Shown: positions 43,170 to 52,487, numbered from the stretch's first letter. The stretch: DNA of 63,499 nucleotides from an uncultured Lysobacteraceae bacterium (GCA_937897645.1 CALCNV010000125.1:1-63499), one strand, 5' to 3'. Translations and numbers: made by a program. The notes: generated by a model from the letters alone, not told the origin.

Positions 43170-43307
43170 GCTTGATCCGACGTAAAAATTGGGTTTTGCC
43201 CAAGTATTTGGCTTCAGGAAAAGCAACCTGTGCGACTGAGCTTGTCCTGCTGGCGACGGCCGCTAGCTAACCCGCTCAGGATTTGCTCCATCACGGGAAT
43301 TAAAGAA

Positions 43308-44474
43308 ATGAAAACCACCGGCTTCACAACAATCTTGCTGCTTGCGCTCAGTGCGGCGAGCACTCATGCAAGTGCACAGCAAACCGCTTCAGAATCCGAG
43401 TCACGCCTACGCGCCCGCGAACTCGGCGTCGCACCGGGCATCTTCAAGCCCGGCAAGTGGAATGCCATCACCGACGTTGTGGGCGTACGCGTCGGGCAGG
43501 TCAGCCTGGTCGAAGGCGACAATATCCGTACCGGCATAACCGCGATCCTGCCGCATGCGGGCAATGCCTATCTGGAGCGCGTGCCGGCGGCGGTGTTCGT
43601 CGGCAATGGCTACGGCAAGTTGATCGGCAGCACCCAGGTTGGCGAACTTGGCGAACTGGAAACGCCCATCCTGCTCACTTGCACGCTGTGCGTGTGGAAG
43701 GCGGCCGATGCCATGGTCGACTGGATGCTGGTCCAGCCCGGCATGCAGGACATCCGCAGCCTCAATCCGCTGGTGGCCGAGACCAACGACGGCGGCTTGA
43801 ACGATATCCGCGCGCGGCCGGTGACCGCCGATGCCGTGCGGCGCGCGCTTGAAAGCGCAAGCAGCGGCCCGGTGACCGAGGGCAGCGTCGGTGCAGGCAC
43901 CGGGACGGTCGCATTCGGCTGGAAAGGCGGCATCGGCACATCGTCGCGCGTGTTGCCCGCCTCGCAGGGCGGCTACACCGTCGGCGTACTAGTGCAAACC
44001 AATTACGGCGGCGTGCTGACCGTGATGGGCGCACCGGTGGGGCAGGCGCTGGGACGCTATGCGTTCAAAGACGATGTGAGCAAGGAACGCGGCGATGGTT
44101 CGGTGATCGTGGTCATCGCCACCGATGCGCCGCTGTCCGACCGTAACCTGCGACGCGTGGCCGCGCGCGCCATGATGGGCCTGGGCCGCACCGGTTCCAG
44201 CGCGTCCAATGGCTCGGGTGACTATGCCATCGCATTCTCCACCGCCAAGCAGGTCCGGCGTGCATGGGATGCCAGGCAACACACCACCACCGAACTCGCC
44301 AACCAGGACATGTCCGCCGTATTCGAAGGTACGGTCGAGGCCGTGGAAGAGGCGGTCTACAACTCCTTGTTCATGGCGACCACGGTGTCTGGCAATGGCC
44401 AGACGGTCGAGGCGATACCCCTGGAGCTCGTGCGCGAAATACTGGCCACGCATGGGATCCGGCCGGAAAAGTGA
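43308..44474 (+). CDS. Exported P1-family peptidase (DmpA-like), second copy
   Basis: ATG 43308 (AAAGAA upstream) begins a 388-residue precursor with a signal peptide (cleavage near THASAQ). The self-processing site is G264-S265 in 'RGDGSVIVVIATDAPL'. 'NAITDVVGVRVGQVSLV', 'GITAILPHAGN' and 'GSVGAGTGTVAFGWKGGIGT' are family motifs. It is clearly homologous to the copy at 7136-8290 but diverged throughout, so the duplication is old or one copy was acquired. The specificity loops differ ('CTLCVWKAADAMVDW' here, 'NTHSVGVVHDAVIAE' there). Likely periplasmic release of N-terminal D- or beta-amino acids. Confidence 0.88.
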   Translation: MKTTGFTTILLLALSAASTHASAQQTASESESRLRARELGVAPGIFKPGKWNAITDVVGVRVGQVSLVEGDNIRTGITAILPHAGNAYLERVPAAVFVGNGYGKLIGSTQVGELGELETPILLTCTLCVWKAADAMVDWMLVQPGMQDIRSLNPLVAETNDGGLNDIRARPVTADAVRRALESASSGPVTEGSVGAGTGTVAFGWKGGIGTSSRVLPASQGGYTVGVLVQTNYGGVLTVMGAPVGQALGRYAFKDDVSKERGDGSVIVVIATDAPLSDRNLRRVAARAMMGLGRTGSSASNGSGDYAIAFSTAKQVRRAWDARQHTTTELANQDMSAVFEGTVEAVEEAVYNSLFMATTVSGNGQTVEAIPLELVREILATHGIRPEK

Positions 44475-44556
44475 ACCGTGGCACATCCGTAGAAGGCGGC
44501 GCGCGGGCCTAGGCGGGTAAACTTGGCGTATCCCCTGTTGATGCTGGATACCCCTG

Positions 44557-46479
44557 ATGCGTTCCGCTTTCCTGTTGCTGTCCTGCGCCGCCGTGCTGGT
44601 GGCCGCCTGTTCCCGCGAAGCCGCGCCCGTCGCGCCCGCACCCGCAAAGCCCGAGGCCGCTCCCGTGACGCTGTCGCGCAGCCATGACGAAAGCTCCTTC
44701 GCCCAGCCCGAGAAAGTCGTCATCAAGGACCTGGCGCTGGACCTGGCCATCGACTTCGACAAGAAGCAGATAGGCGGCACCGCGATCTACAAGCTCGAGT
44801 GGAAAGACAAGACCGCCACCCAACTGGTGCTGGACACGCGTGGCCTGACCATCCTGAAAGTGGAAGGCGAAGATGCCGGCGGCAACTGGACGCCGTTGAA
44901 GTTCAGCCTTGCCGAGCCCGACAAGATTTTCGGCAGCAAGCTCACCATCGAAACGCCGGATCGCAATCCGAACGTGCAGATCACCTACCACACCTCGCCC
45001 GATGCCTCCGGCCTGCAGTGGCTGGAACCGTCGATGACCGAAGGCAAAAAGCTGCCCTTCATGTTCAGCCAGTCGCAGGCCATCCACGCCCGCAGCTGGG
45101 TGCCGCTGCAGGACACGCCCAGCGTGCGCTTCACCTACAGCGCGCACGTCACCTCGCGGCCTGACGTGATGGTGCTGATGAGTGCGGACAACGACCCGGC
45201 CGCCAAGCGCACCGGCGACTACGTGTTCAACATGCCGCAGCCGATTCCGTCGTACCTGCTGGCGATCGCCGCGGGCGACCTGGACTTCAAGCCGATTTCC
45301 GCGCGCAGCGGCGTGTGGGCCGAGCCGTCGATGGTGGAAAAGGCGGCGAAGGAATTCGAAGACACCGAGAAGATGATCGCCACCACCGAAGCGCTGTACG
45401 GCCCGTATCAATGGGGTCGCTACGACATGCTGGTGCTGCCGCCGTCGTTCCCGTTCGGTGGCATGGAAAACCCGCGCCTGACCTTCGTCACGCCCACCGT
45501 CATCACAGGCGACAAGTCGCTGGTGTCGCTGATCGCGCATGAACTGGCGCACAGCTGGTCCGGCAACCTGGTGACCAATGCCTCGTCCAAGGACATGTGG
45601 TTGAACGAAGGCTTCACGTCCTACGTGCAGGCGCGCATCACCGAGGCGCTGTACGGGCAGGAAGCGGCCGAGATGGAGCGCCAGATCGACCAGCGCGACC
45701 TGGCCGACGAAATCAAGGACGCTGCACCGGCCGACCAGTTGCTGGTGCTGGCCCCGTTGACCGGCCGTGATCCGGACGATGCGCTGACCGGCATCCCCTA
45801 CAACAAGGGTGCGTGGTTCCTGCAGTTCCTGGAGCAGCGTTTCGGTCGCGAAGTGTTCGATCCGTTCTTGCGTGGCTGGTTCGACGACCACGCGTTCCAG
45901 AGCGTCAACAGCGACCAGTTCGTCGCCTACCTGCGCAAGAACCTGTTGCCCAAGAACCCCAACGCCGTCACCGACGCCGAATTGACCGAATGGCTCAACC
46001 AGCCGGGCATCCCGGCGTCGGCACCGCGCGCGCAATCGCGTGGCTTCGCGGTGGTCGATACCGCGCGCATCGCATGGCTGGGCAGCAAAGCGGTGCCCAA
46101 TCCGCAGGTCACCGCGGACTGGACCACGCAGCAGTGGGTGCATTTCATCGATGGGATGGGCGACACATTGACGGTCGAACAGCTCGCGCAGCTGGACGCC
46201 GCCTACAAGTTCACCGGTACGCCGAATGGCGAAATCGCGATGCGCTGGTATCCACTGGCTATCCGCAGCGGTTATGCCGACGCTTATCCCGCCGCCAGCG
46301 AGTTCATCGAACGCGTTGGTCGCCGCAAGCTGATCATGCCGATCTACGAGGCGCTGGTGAAAACACCGGAAGGACTCGCGTTGGCCAAGGACGCCTTTGC
46401 CAAGGCCAAGCCGGGCTACCACCCCATCACCACGGGTTCGGTGGAAGCGGCGATCACCAAGGCGGAAGCAGGCAAGTAA
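44557..46479 (+). CDS. M1-family aminopeptidase (leukotriene A4 hydrolase-like), lipoprotein
   Basis: A 640-residue zinc aminopeptidase with lipobox 'LVAAC' (Cys near 18), so it should be lipid-anchored. The exopeptidase motif is 'FGGMENPR' (GxMEN) and the zinc site H328-E329-x2-H332-x18-E351 ('HELAHSWSGNL' to 'NEGF'). The C-terminal armadillo-like region ('MPIYEALVKTPEGLALAK') is that of the LTA4 hydrolase/cold-active aminopeptidase branch. It removes N-terminal residues from peptides in the periplasm. It follows the P1 peptidase by 82 bp. Confidence 0.93.
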   Translation: MRSAFLLLSCAAVLVAACSREAAPVAPAPAKPEAAPVTLSRSHDESSFAQPEKVVIKDLALDLAIDFDKKQIGGTAIYKLEWKDKTATQLVLDTRGLTILKVEGEDAGGNWTPLKFSLAEPDKIFGSKLTIETPDRNPNVQITYHTSPDASGLQWLEPSMTEGKKLPFMFSQSQAIHARSWVPLQDTPSVRFTYSAHVTSRPDVMVLMSADNDPAAKRTGDYVFNMPQPIPSYLLAIAAGDLDFKPISARSGVWAEPSMVEKAAKEFEDTEKMIATTEALYGPYQWGRYDMLVLPPSFPFGGMENPRLTFVTPTVITGDKSLVSLIAHELAHSWSGNLVTNASSKDMWLNEGFTSYVQARITEALYGQEAAEMERQIDQRDLADEIKDAAPADQLLVLAPLTGRDPDDALTGIPYNKGAWFLQFLEQRFGREVFDPFLRGWFDDHAFQSVNSDQFVAYLRKNLLPKNPNAVTDAELTEWLNQPGIPASAPRAQSRGFAVVDTARIAWLGSKAVPNPQVTADWTTQQWVHFIDGMGDTLTVEQLAQLDAAYKFTGTPNGEIAMRWYPLAIRSGYADAYPAASEFIERVGRRKLIMPIYEALVKTPEGLALAKDAFAKAKPGYHPITTGSVEAAITKAEAGK

Positions 46480-46482
46480 GCG

Positions 46483-47463
46483 ATGCGTCCTTCGCGCCGC
46501 ATCTTGAAGACGGTCGCCCTGCTGGCGGCCGTTTTCGTTTCCGTCATCGCGGTCTGGCTGTGGCGCGATCCACTCGCCCTGGTGCATGCGGAATTCACGC
46601 GCCAGCGCTGGGCTGCAGGTTTGTCGTTGCGCCAAGCACAGGTGGCCGAGCATCGCTGGGTCTATGCGGTGCGCGAAGCAGATGCGCCGAATGCGCCGAC
46701 CGTGGTGATGATCCACGGCTTTACCGGCAGCAAGGAAAACTGGTATCCGCTTGCGGCGCAATTGCGGGGTCGCTATCGCCTGGTGATTCCCGACCTGCCG
46801 GGCTGGGGTGATAGCGAACGCCTCAAGGATGCGGACTATGGCTTCGTTGCGCAGAGTGCGCGCGTGGCGGAATTCATCGAGCAGGTCGCCAGGCAGCCGG
46901 GTAGTGAAGTGGTGTTGCTGGGCCACTCCATGGGCGGTGGCATCGCGGCGCTGACGGCGGCGGATCATCCGGCGTCCGTGCAGCGGTTGGGGCTGTTCGA
47001 CGCGGCCGGCGTGCGTTTCAAGGACAACCAGTTCGGCATCGACGTGCTGGCTGGAAAGAATCCGTTTGGCGTGGAGGACGAGGCGTCATTGCAGCGCTAC
47101 ATCGACACGGTATTCCATGTGCAGTCGGCGAAACCCTTCATTCCGTGGCCGGCGTCGCGCGCGCTGATCGGCTGGCGCAAGCAGGAAGCGCAGTTCGAAC
47201 AACGCGTGCTGGACAAGATCGGTCGCAGTGAAGAGCGCTTCCTGCCTGGCGAGGCCGCCGCACGCATCAACCAGCCTGCCTTGCTGTTGTGGTGCCAGCA
47301 GGATGCGGTGATCGATGCGAGCGCGATGCAGTTGTTCGGTGCAAGAATGCCGCAAGCCATCCAGGTGTTGCTGGATGGCTGTGGCCATATGTCCATCATG
47401 GAGCGACCCGACGACGTGGCCGCTGCCGTGCAACTCTTGATAGAAAAAGGTGAGCCAAGATGA
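46483..47463 (+). CDS. Alpha/beta hydrolase (lipase/esterase family), membrane-anchored
   Basis: A 326-residue hydrolase starting 3 bp after the aminopeptidase stop. An uncleaved N-terminal helix ('VALLAAVFVSVIAVWLW', residues 11-27) should anchor it in the inner membrane. The nucleophile S149 lies in 'LLGHSMGGGIAAL', with oxyanion loop 'MIHGFTGSKENW', an acid in 'LWCQQDAVIDA' and base His in 'DGCGHMSIMERP'. Similar proteins are annotated as lipases or haloalkane-type hydrolases. The substrate is not predictable. It overlaps the next lipoprotein gene by 4 bp. Confidence 0.88.
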   Translation: MRPSRRILKTVALLAAVFVSVIAVWLWRDPLALVHAEFTRQRWAAGLSLRQAQVAEHRWVYAVREADAPNAPTVVMIHGFTGSKENWYPLAAQLRGRYRLVIPDLPGWGDSERLKDADYGFVAQSARVAEFIEQVARQPGSEVVLLGHSMGGGIAALTAADHPASVQRLGLFDAAGVRFKDNQFGIDVLAGKNPFGVEDEASLQRYIDTVFHVQSAKPFIPWPASRALIGWRKQEAQFEQRVLDKIGRSEERFLPGEAAARINQPALLLWCQQDAVIDASAMQLFGARMPQAIQVLLDGCGHMSIMERPDDVAAAVQLLIEKGEPR

Positions 47464-48176
47464 AGCGCATCGTGTTGTCGTGTTCCCTGTTGGTGCTGGC
47501 TGCATGTGGTGATCGCGAAGCCGAACAGCGTGCTGCGGCCGCCGCCCAGGCGGCGGCGCAGGAATCCGCCGCCGCCGCATTGGCCAGCGAATACGACAAC
47601 GCAGTGACCGCGCAGAACTGGGACCTGGCGCGCGTGCACGGCGCTGCACTGATATCGCAGTATCCGGAGTCGCAGGCCGTCGCGAAGATGAAGGCCGGCT
47701 ATGAAGACGTGAAGGCCAAGGGCGAGGCCGCGCGTGAAACGCGCCGGATGGCGGCTTTGTGGAACTACGCACAGGTCGCGGCCGGCAAGGGCACCCAACG
47801 TTCGGCGATGATCTACAGCAAGGATCCGGTAGACCTGGACGGCAGTGGCGCCAAGCCGGTGCAACTGGTGTTCCGCGATCATCCACAGTGGAAGCGCAGC
47901 GCCTACCTGGTGCTGCAGGCCAGCGATTTCCGCTGCCCGGGTGGCTGCAAGGTCAAGGTGATCGCCGACGGTGGCGCGCCGAAGTCGATGGACGCGTGGC
48001 GACCGGATACGGACGAAGCGATCGCGATGTTCATCACCGACTACAAGTCGCTGTGGAAGCTGGTCGGAAAGACGCAGGTCATTTCGATCGAATTCCCGGT
48101 GAAAGACGGCGGCACGCGTACGGCGGTGTTCGAGACCGGTGGATTGGATGCGGCGCAGATGACGGGATGGGATTGA
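47460..48176 (+). CDS. Hypothetical lipoprotein
   Basis: A 238-residue lipoprotein (lipobox 'LVLAAC', Cys near 16) with a long Ala/Glu-rich helix (about 20-115, likely coiled coil) and a C-terminal beta domain that contains a CPGGC motif ('SDFRCPGGCKVKVIADGG'), perhaps a disulfide or metal loop. ATG overlaps the hydrolase stop (ATGA), so it belongs to the aminopeptidase-hydrolase-lipoprotein operon. Family not recognised. A periplasm-facing envelope protein is the safest description. Confidence 0.78.
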   Translation: MKRIVLSCSLLVLAACGDREAEQRAAAAAQAAAQESAAAALASEYDNAVTAQNWDLARVHGAALISQYPESQAVAKMKAGYEDVKAKGEAARETRRMAALWNYAQVAAGKGTQRSAMIYSKDPVDLDGSGAKPVQLVFRDHPQWKRSAYLVLQASDFRCPGGCKVKVIADGGAPKSMDAWRPDTDEAIAMFITDYKSLWKLVGKTQVISIEFPVKDGGTRTAVFETGGLDAAQMTGWD

Positions 48177-48203
48177 GGCTCCGGCCTCGCCATTGAGTCA
48201 GGC

Positions 48204-48270
48204 GTAGGAGCGACGTGAGTCGCGACCGAAACCATGCATGAAATCCATCGCGACTTACGTCGCTCCCACA
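48204..48270. repeat. GTAGGAGCGACG repeat (family B)
   Basis: Arms 'GTAGGAGCGACGTGAGTCGC' (48204) and 'GCGACTTACGTCGCTCCCAC' (near 48250-48269) are inverted around about 27 bp. It shares the GTAGGAGCG tip with family A, but the inner bases differ. Confidence 0.75.
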
Positions 48271-48338
48271 CTATTCCGGTCACCTGGGAGCACTAGGCCT
48301 GCATCTGGCGTAACGTCGCTTCCAAGCGAGAGGTGACC

Positions 48339-48545
48339 ATGAACGAGATCGTATTCCTGGTGGAAGATGCGGCGGAAGGCGGGGTGGTCGCGCGTGCGCT
48401 GGGCCATTCCATCTTTACCGAGGCAGACAGCTATGCGGAACTGCGCGCCCAGGTTCGAGAAGCGGTGCGCCTGCATTTCGAAGAAGGCGAACGACCTGCA
48501 GTGATTCGACTGCACTACGTCAAGGATGAAGTCCTGGCCGCATGA
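48339..48545 (+). CDS. HicB-like antitoxin-type small protein
   Basis: ATG 48339, five bases after GAGAGG, gives 68 residues: 'VFLVEDAAEGGVVARALGHS', 'IFTEADSYAELRAQVREAVR' and 'RPAVIRLHYVKDE'. This short family (often mislabelled 2-oxoisovalerate dehydrogenase) folds like the HicB partial RNase-H antitoxin and is usually followed by a HicA toxin. Here the expected toxin gene starts by ATGA overlap but is truncated. With no toxin, the gene may be a relic or may act on another HicA. Confidence 0.75.
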   Translation: MNEIVFLVEDAAEGGVVARALGHSIFTEADSYAELRAQVREAVRLHFEEGERPAVIRLHYVKDEVLAA

Positions 48546-48634
48546 AGTTTCCCCGTGACATGGATGCCACGCGACTGATCACGATGCTAAGACGAATTCC
48601 CGGATCGTCAAGTCTTGGATGCCAGTTCCGTTAA
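48542..48634 (+). pseudogene. Truncated hicA toxin remnant
   Basis: The frame starts with ATG overlapping the hicB stop and reads 'MKFPRDMDATRLITMLRRI', close to the usual HicA opening 'MK.PRD..G..L...LRR.G', then departs from the family and stops at TAA 48632. HicA normally has about 60-80 residues, including the catalytic His in 'GSH'. Only 30 are here and the His is missing. The break coincides with the start of low-GC sequence. Confidence 0.6.
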
Positions 48635-48931
48635 CGAGTAGTAGGCGTGGCACGGATCGCAGCGATACCGAACGCTATCCTTAGTCGTGTGAGCGTACTC
48701 AATATCCATTCCGGTAGAGTCTTCCTGCTTTTCCCAGCCTGAAGAGAACTTCGGAAAGACGTCGACACGCTCTAGTTTTCGGCGACACGTTGGACATGTC
48801 TTGGATCTGAAAAGAAAGAACCAAAGCTCACGCCAATTCTTGATGTCAAGTTCGTAGACGAACACGGCACTGTCCTTGACGATTGGATGGTCGATGGTTT
48901 TTTGCGAACAGAGCGAATCAAGAAAGTGCAT
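48608..48931 (-). CDS. Hypothetical zinc-ribbon protein, low GC
   Basis: ATG 48931 gives 107 residues. The frame is open far upstream, but that lies over the kinase gene in another frame and is not coding. Two CxxC pairs, 'SKTCPTCRRKLERV' and 'RYRCDPCHAYYSLTEL', spaced about 45 residues apart, make a likely zinc ribbon, preceded by 'VYELDIKNWRELWFFLF'. GC content is clearly below the surroundings (near half), and its 3' end overlaps the broken hicA. It is probably acquired DNA. No function can be assigned. Confidence 0.6.
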   Translation of the reverse strand: MHFLDSLCSQKTIDHPIVKDSAVFVYELDIKNWRELWFFLFRSKTCPTCRRKLERVDVFPKFSSGWEKQEDSTGMDIEYAHTTKDSVRYRCDPCHAYYSLTELASKT

Positions 48932-48963
48932 TGCCTTCTCTCGAGGAGAGAAGGCAAACACGC

Positions 48964-49896
48964 TTACAGCGAATACCCGAACTGCTGCTTGAACTGTTCG
49001 TTGAATTCGTCGTAGTCGAAGCGCTGGTTCTGGGTGCCGGGGTGTTCCACTTTCAGCGCGCCCATCAGGTTGCCCATGCGGCCGATGGTCAGCCAGTCGT
49101 AGCCTTTCTCGATGCCGAAGATCAGGCCGGCGCGGAACGCATCGCCGCAGCCGGTGGGATCGGTGACGCGGCGTTCGTGCGCGGGCGGGATGTCGTAGGT
49201 CTTGTCCGGCGTGTGGATCTGCGAACCGTGCGGGCCGCGCGTGGTGATGTAGGCCTTCACCCGTTTCACGATGTCGTTCTCGCTCCAGCCGGTGCGTTCC
49301 TGCAGCAGGTTGGATTCGTAATCGTTCACCGTCACGTAGTCCGCCTGCTCGATGAAGTGGCGCAGTTCCGCGCCATTGAACAGCGGCATCGCCTGGCCGG
49401 GGTCGAAGATGAAGGGGATGCCGGCTTCGGCGAACTCGGTCGAGTTCTGGATCATGCCTTCGCGGCCATCGGGACTGACGATGCCGAAGGTGACCCCGGC
49501 CACGTCCTTCACGTGGTTCTCGTAGCTGCGCATCATCGCGCCGGGATGGAAGGCGGTGATCTGGTTGTTGTCCAGGTCGGTGGTGATGAAGGCCTGCGGG
49601 GTGAACAACTCGTCGATCACCTTGACCTGTTCCAAGCGGATCGCCTGCTCGGTGAACCACTCGCGGTAGGGGCCGAAGTCCTGGCCTACGGTGGCCATCG
49701 GGATGGGGTCGCCGCCCAGCAGCTTGAGGTTGTAGGCGATGTTGCCGGCGCAGCCGCCGAACTCGCGGCGCATCCGCGGCACCAGGAACGACACGTTCAG
49801 GATGTGCACCTTGTCCGGCAGGATGTGGTTCTTGAACTGGTCCGGGAACACCATGATGGTGTCGTAGGCGAGGGAACCACAGATCAGTGCGGACAT
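48964..49896 (-). CDS. PfkB-family carbohydrate/adenosine kinase
   Basis: A 310-residue kinase. The C-terminal PfkB signature 'DPTGCGDAFRAGLIFG' (about 240-256) includes the catalytic Asp and anion hole; the N-terminal 'GGCAGNIAYNLKLLG' is the substrate glycine motif, and 'VNDYESNLL' is also conserved. Similarity in my judgement is closest to bacterial 'adenosine kinase'/inosine-guanosine kinase-like proteins, which phosphorylate nucleosides. The exact substrate is uncertain. It is divergent from mreB across a 346-bp gap. Confidence 0.85.
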   Translation of the reverse strand: MSALICGSLAYDTIMVFPDQFKNHILPDKVHILNVSFLVPRMRREFGGCAGNIAYNLKLLGGDPIPMATVGQDFGPYREWFTEQAIRLEQVKVIDELFTPQAFITTDLDNNQITAFHPGAMMRSYENHVKDVAGVTFGIVSPDGREGMIQNSTEFAEAGIPFIFDPGQAMPLFNGAELRHFIEQADYVTVNDYESNLLQERTGWSENDIVKRVKAYITTRGPHGSQIHTPDKTYDIPPAHERRVTDPTGCGDAFRAGLIFGIEKGYDWLTIGRMGNLMGALKVEHPGTQNQRFDYDEFNEQFKQQFGYSL

Positions 49897-50242
49897 CAGG
49901 CGTGCTCACGGGAGGCGGCCCGTGCCGCAAGGCGCGTAGGTTAGCGGTAAAAGGGGGGTGGGTGAAGTCGCCCGCGTCGCGGGCCGTGAAGTCAGCGGCT
50001 TTGCCGCCTGCGAATGGCGAAGGAAAGCCCTGGTTGTCTATGCACGGCGCAACACGTCCGACTTCACACTTTGCAGCGCCTCAGGCGCGACTTAACCGTT
50101 CCCAGCGCCGCAGGCGCGAATTCCCTGTTTTACAAGTGTTTTCCCTTGCCGCCTCCGGGGTCGGTTGTTAGTCTAGCGAACCCCCGAATTCCCCCTCCTC
50201 GCGGCCACTCCGCCGCGTCGGCACAGCAGGATCAGTCCCCCG
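49897..50242. other. Intergenic region between the PfkB kinase and mreB
   Basis: These 346 bp hold no convincing ORF. Two near-identical direct repeats, 'CAGCGCCTCAGGCGCGA' (about 50081) and 'CAGCGCCGCAGGCGCGA' (about 50103), can each form a small GCGCC/GGCGC hairpin, and a third GC-rich palindrome lies near 49975. The mreB promoter region should be here. Confidence 0.6.
50146..50174 (+). promoter_or_regulatory. Candidate sigma-70 promoter for the mre operon
   Basis: TTGCCG (50146-50151), a 17-bp spacer, then TAGTCT (50169-50174), about 68 bp before the mreB start. Matches to the consensus are moderate, and no experimental start is known. Confidence 0.35.
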
Positions 50243-51292
<1,050 letters not shown>

Positions 51293-51301
51293 ATGCAAGT
51301 G

Positions 51302-51380
51302 GTAGGAGCGCCCCATGGGCGCGAGCTTTTGATGTCTGCCAAGATTCCGAGCAAAGCTCGCGCCCATGGGGCGCTCCTGC
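51302..51380. repeat. Repeat family A, copy 5, between mreB and mreC
   Basis: Arms begin 'GTAGGAGCGCCCCATGGGCG' (51302) and end with '...GGGGCGCTCCTGC' at 51380, the terminal CTAC tip here changed to CTGC. It starts 9 bp after the mreB stop, and its right arm supplies an in-frame ATG (51366) upstream of the mreC GTG start. Confidence 0.85.
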
Positions 51381-51407
51381 CTTCTTCGCCAACACGACCT
51401 GACCCCA

Positions 51408-52487
51408 GTGCCCTCCTACGCCGGTCCACCCGTCACTGCCCGCCCCGGCGAAGTCGCCAGCACGCTCCGGCTGCTGGGGTACCTGGCATTGGCCATCGCG
51501 CTGATCATCTTCGACCATCGCGGCGGCTGGCTGTCACAGGTGCGCAGCCAGGCGGAACTCGCCACCCAGCCGTTCTGGTGGCTGGCCGGATTGCCTGGTC
51601 GCCTGGGTGCGCGCATGCAGGACGATGCGGCCACGCGCACGCGCCTGACCGATGAAAACCGCAACCTGCGCAACGAACTGCTGATCGCCAATGCACGCCT
51701 GACCCGCCTGCAGACCGCGGCCATCGACAACGCACAACTGCGCGCCCTGCTGGGCGTGGCCGAAAGCCGCGGGCTGGACGTGCAACTGGCGCCGATCCTC
51801 AACATCGACCTGGACCCCACCCGCCAGCGACTGGTGCTGGACGCCGGCAGCAGCGATGGCGTGAAGCTGGGACAGGCCGTGATCGATGCCGGCGGCTTGA
51901 TGGGCCAGATCATCGAAACCACGCCCTCGCACGCGACCGTGCTGCTGCTGACCGATCCCGACCATGCCGTGCCGGTCGTGGTCGCGCGCAACGACGTGCG
52001 CCTGATCGTGTACGGACGCGGCGATCACCTCGAACTCTCCGACGTGCCGATGAACACCGACGTGAAGGTGGGCGATGTCATCGTCACCTCCGGCCTGGGC
52101 GGGCGCTTCCCGGCCGGTTTCCCGGTCGGCACGGTGACCGCATTGAAGCCGGATGACAGTCGCGCGTTCCTGGTCGGCGAACTCAAGCCTGCGGCGCAGC
52201 TGGATCGCGGCCGCGACGTGCTGCTGTTGCGTTCGGCGCCGGTGCTACCGGGAATCGGGAATCGGGAATCGGGAATCGCAGGGGCTGCGGCGCCCGCAGT
52301 GAACGGTGTGCCGACCGCCGGGCAGGCTGATGCAGCCGCATCCGCATCCGCATCCGCGACGACCGGCACGGTCGCAAACCCGCCAACGACCGACGTCGCG
52401 CCTGTTTCGCAACCCGTGGCGGCACCTCACTCCACGGCACCCACAACGACACCGGCTCCGCCGCCCGCGCCGGAGACCCGCCCGTGA
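51408..52487 (+). CDS. mreC: Rod shape-determining protein MreC
   Basis: GTG 51408 gives 359 residues. The alternative ATG 51366 lies in a repeat arm and would add 14 untypical residues. The protein has one N-terminal membrane helix ('LLGYLALAIALIIFDH'), a coiled coil ('TRLTDENRNLRNELLIANAR') and a periplasmic beta-barrel domain ('GQAVIDAGGLMGQIIE', 'VIVTSGLGGRFPAGFPVG'). MreC links MreB to PBP2. From about residue 280 the tail is Ala/Pro/Thr-rich and contains a 4x heptamer DNA repeat encoding 'PGIGNRESGIAG'. The stop overlaps the mreD GTG start. Confidence 0.93.
   Translation: MPSYAGPPVTARPGEVASTLRLLGYLALAIALIIFDHRGGWLSQVRSQAELATQPFWWLAGLPGRLGARMQDDAATRTRLTDENRNLRNELLIANARLTRLQTAAIDNAQLRALLGVAESRGLDVQLAPILNIDLDPTRQRLVLDAGSSDGVKLGQAVIDAGGLMGQIIETTPSHATVLLLTDPDHAVPVVVARNDVRLIVYGRGDHLELSDVPMNTDVKVGDVIVTSGLGGRFPAGFPVGTVTALKPDDSRAFLVGELKPAAQLDRGRDVLLLRSAPVLPGIGNRESGIAGAAAPAVNGVPTAGQADAAASASASATTGTVANPPTTDVAPVSQPVAAPHSTAPTTTPAPPPAPETRP
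52250..52277 (+). repeat. Perfect 4x GGGAATC heptamer repeat inside mreC
   Basis: Four exact tandem copies of GGGAATC (52250-52277). Because 7 is not a multiple of 3, gain or loss of one unit shifts the mreC frame. The two alternative frames meet TGA at 52300 and at 52328. Confidence 0.9.

Noticed and set aside
44509..46968. 819-residue open frame on the minus strand over the M1 aminopeptidase
   Set aside because: It is antisense to a gene with a complete catalytic motif set; long shadow frames are expected at this GC content, and its translation is His/Arg/Gly-rich without domains.
48608..49930. 440-residue minus-strand frame covering the zinc-ribbon ORF and the PfkB gene
   Set aside because: Only the part after ATG 48931 is plausible; the rest is an alternative frame over the kinase with Arg/His/Pro-rich content.
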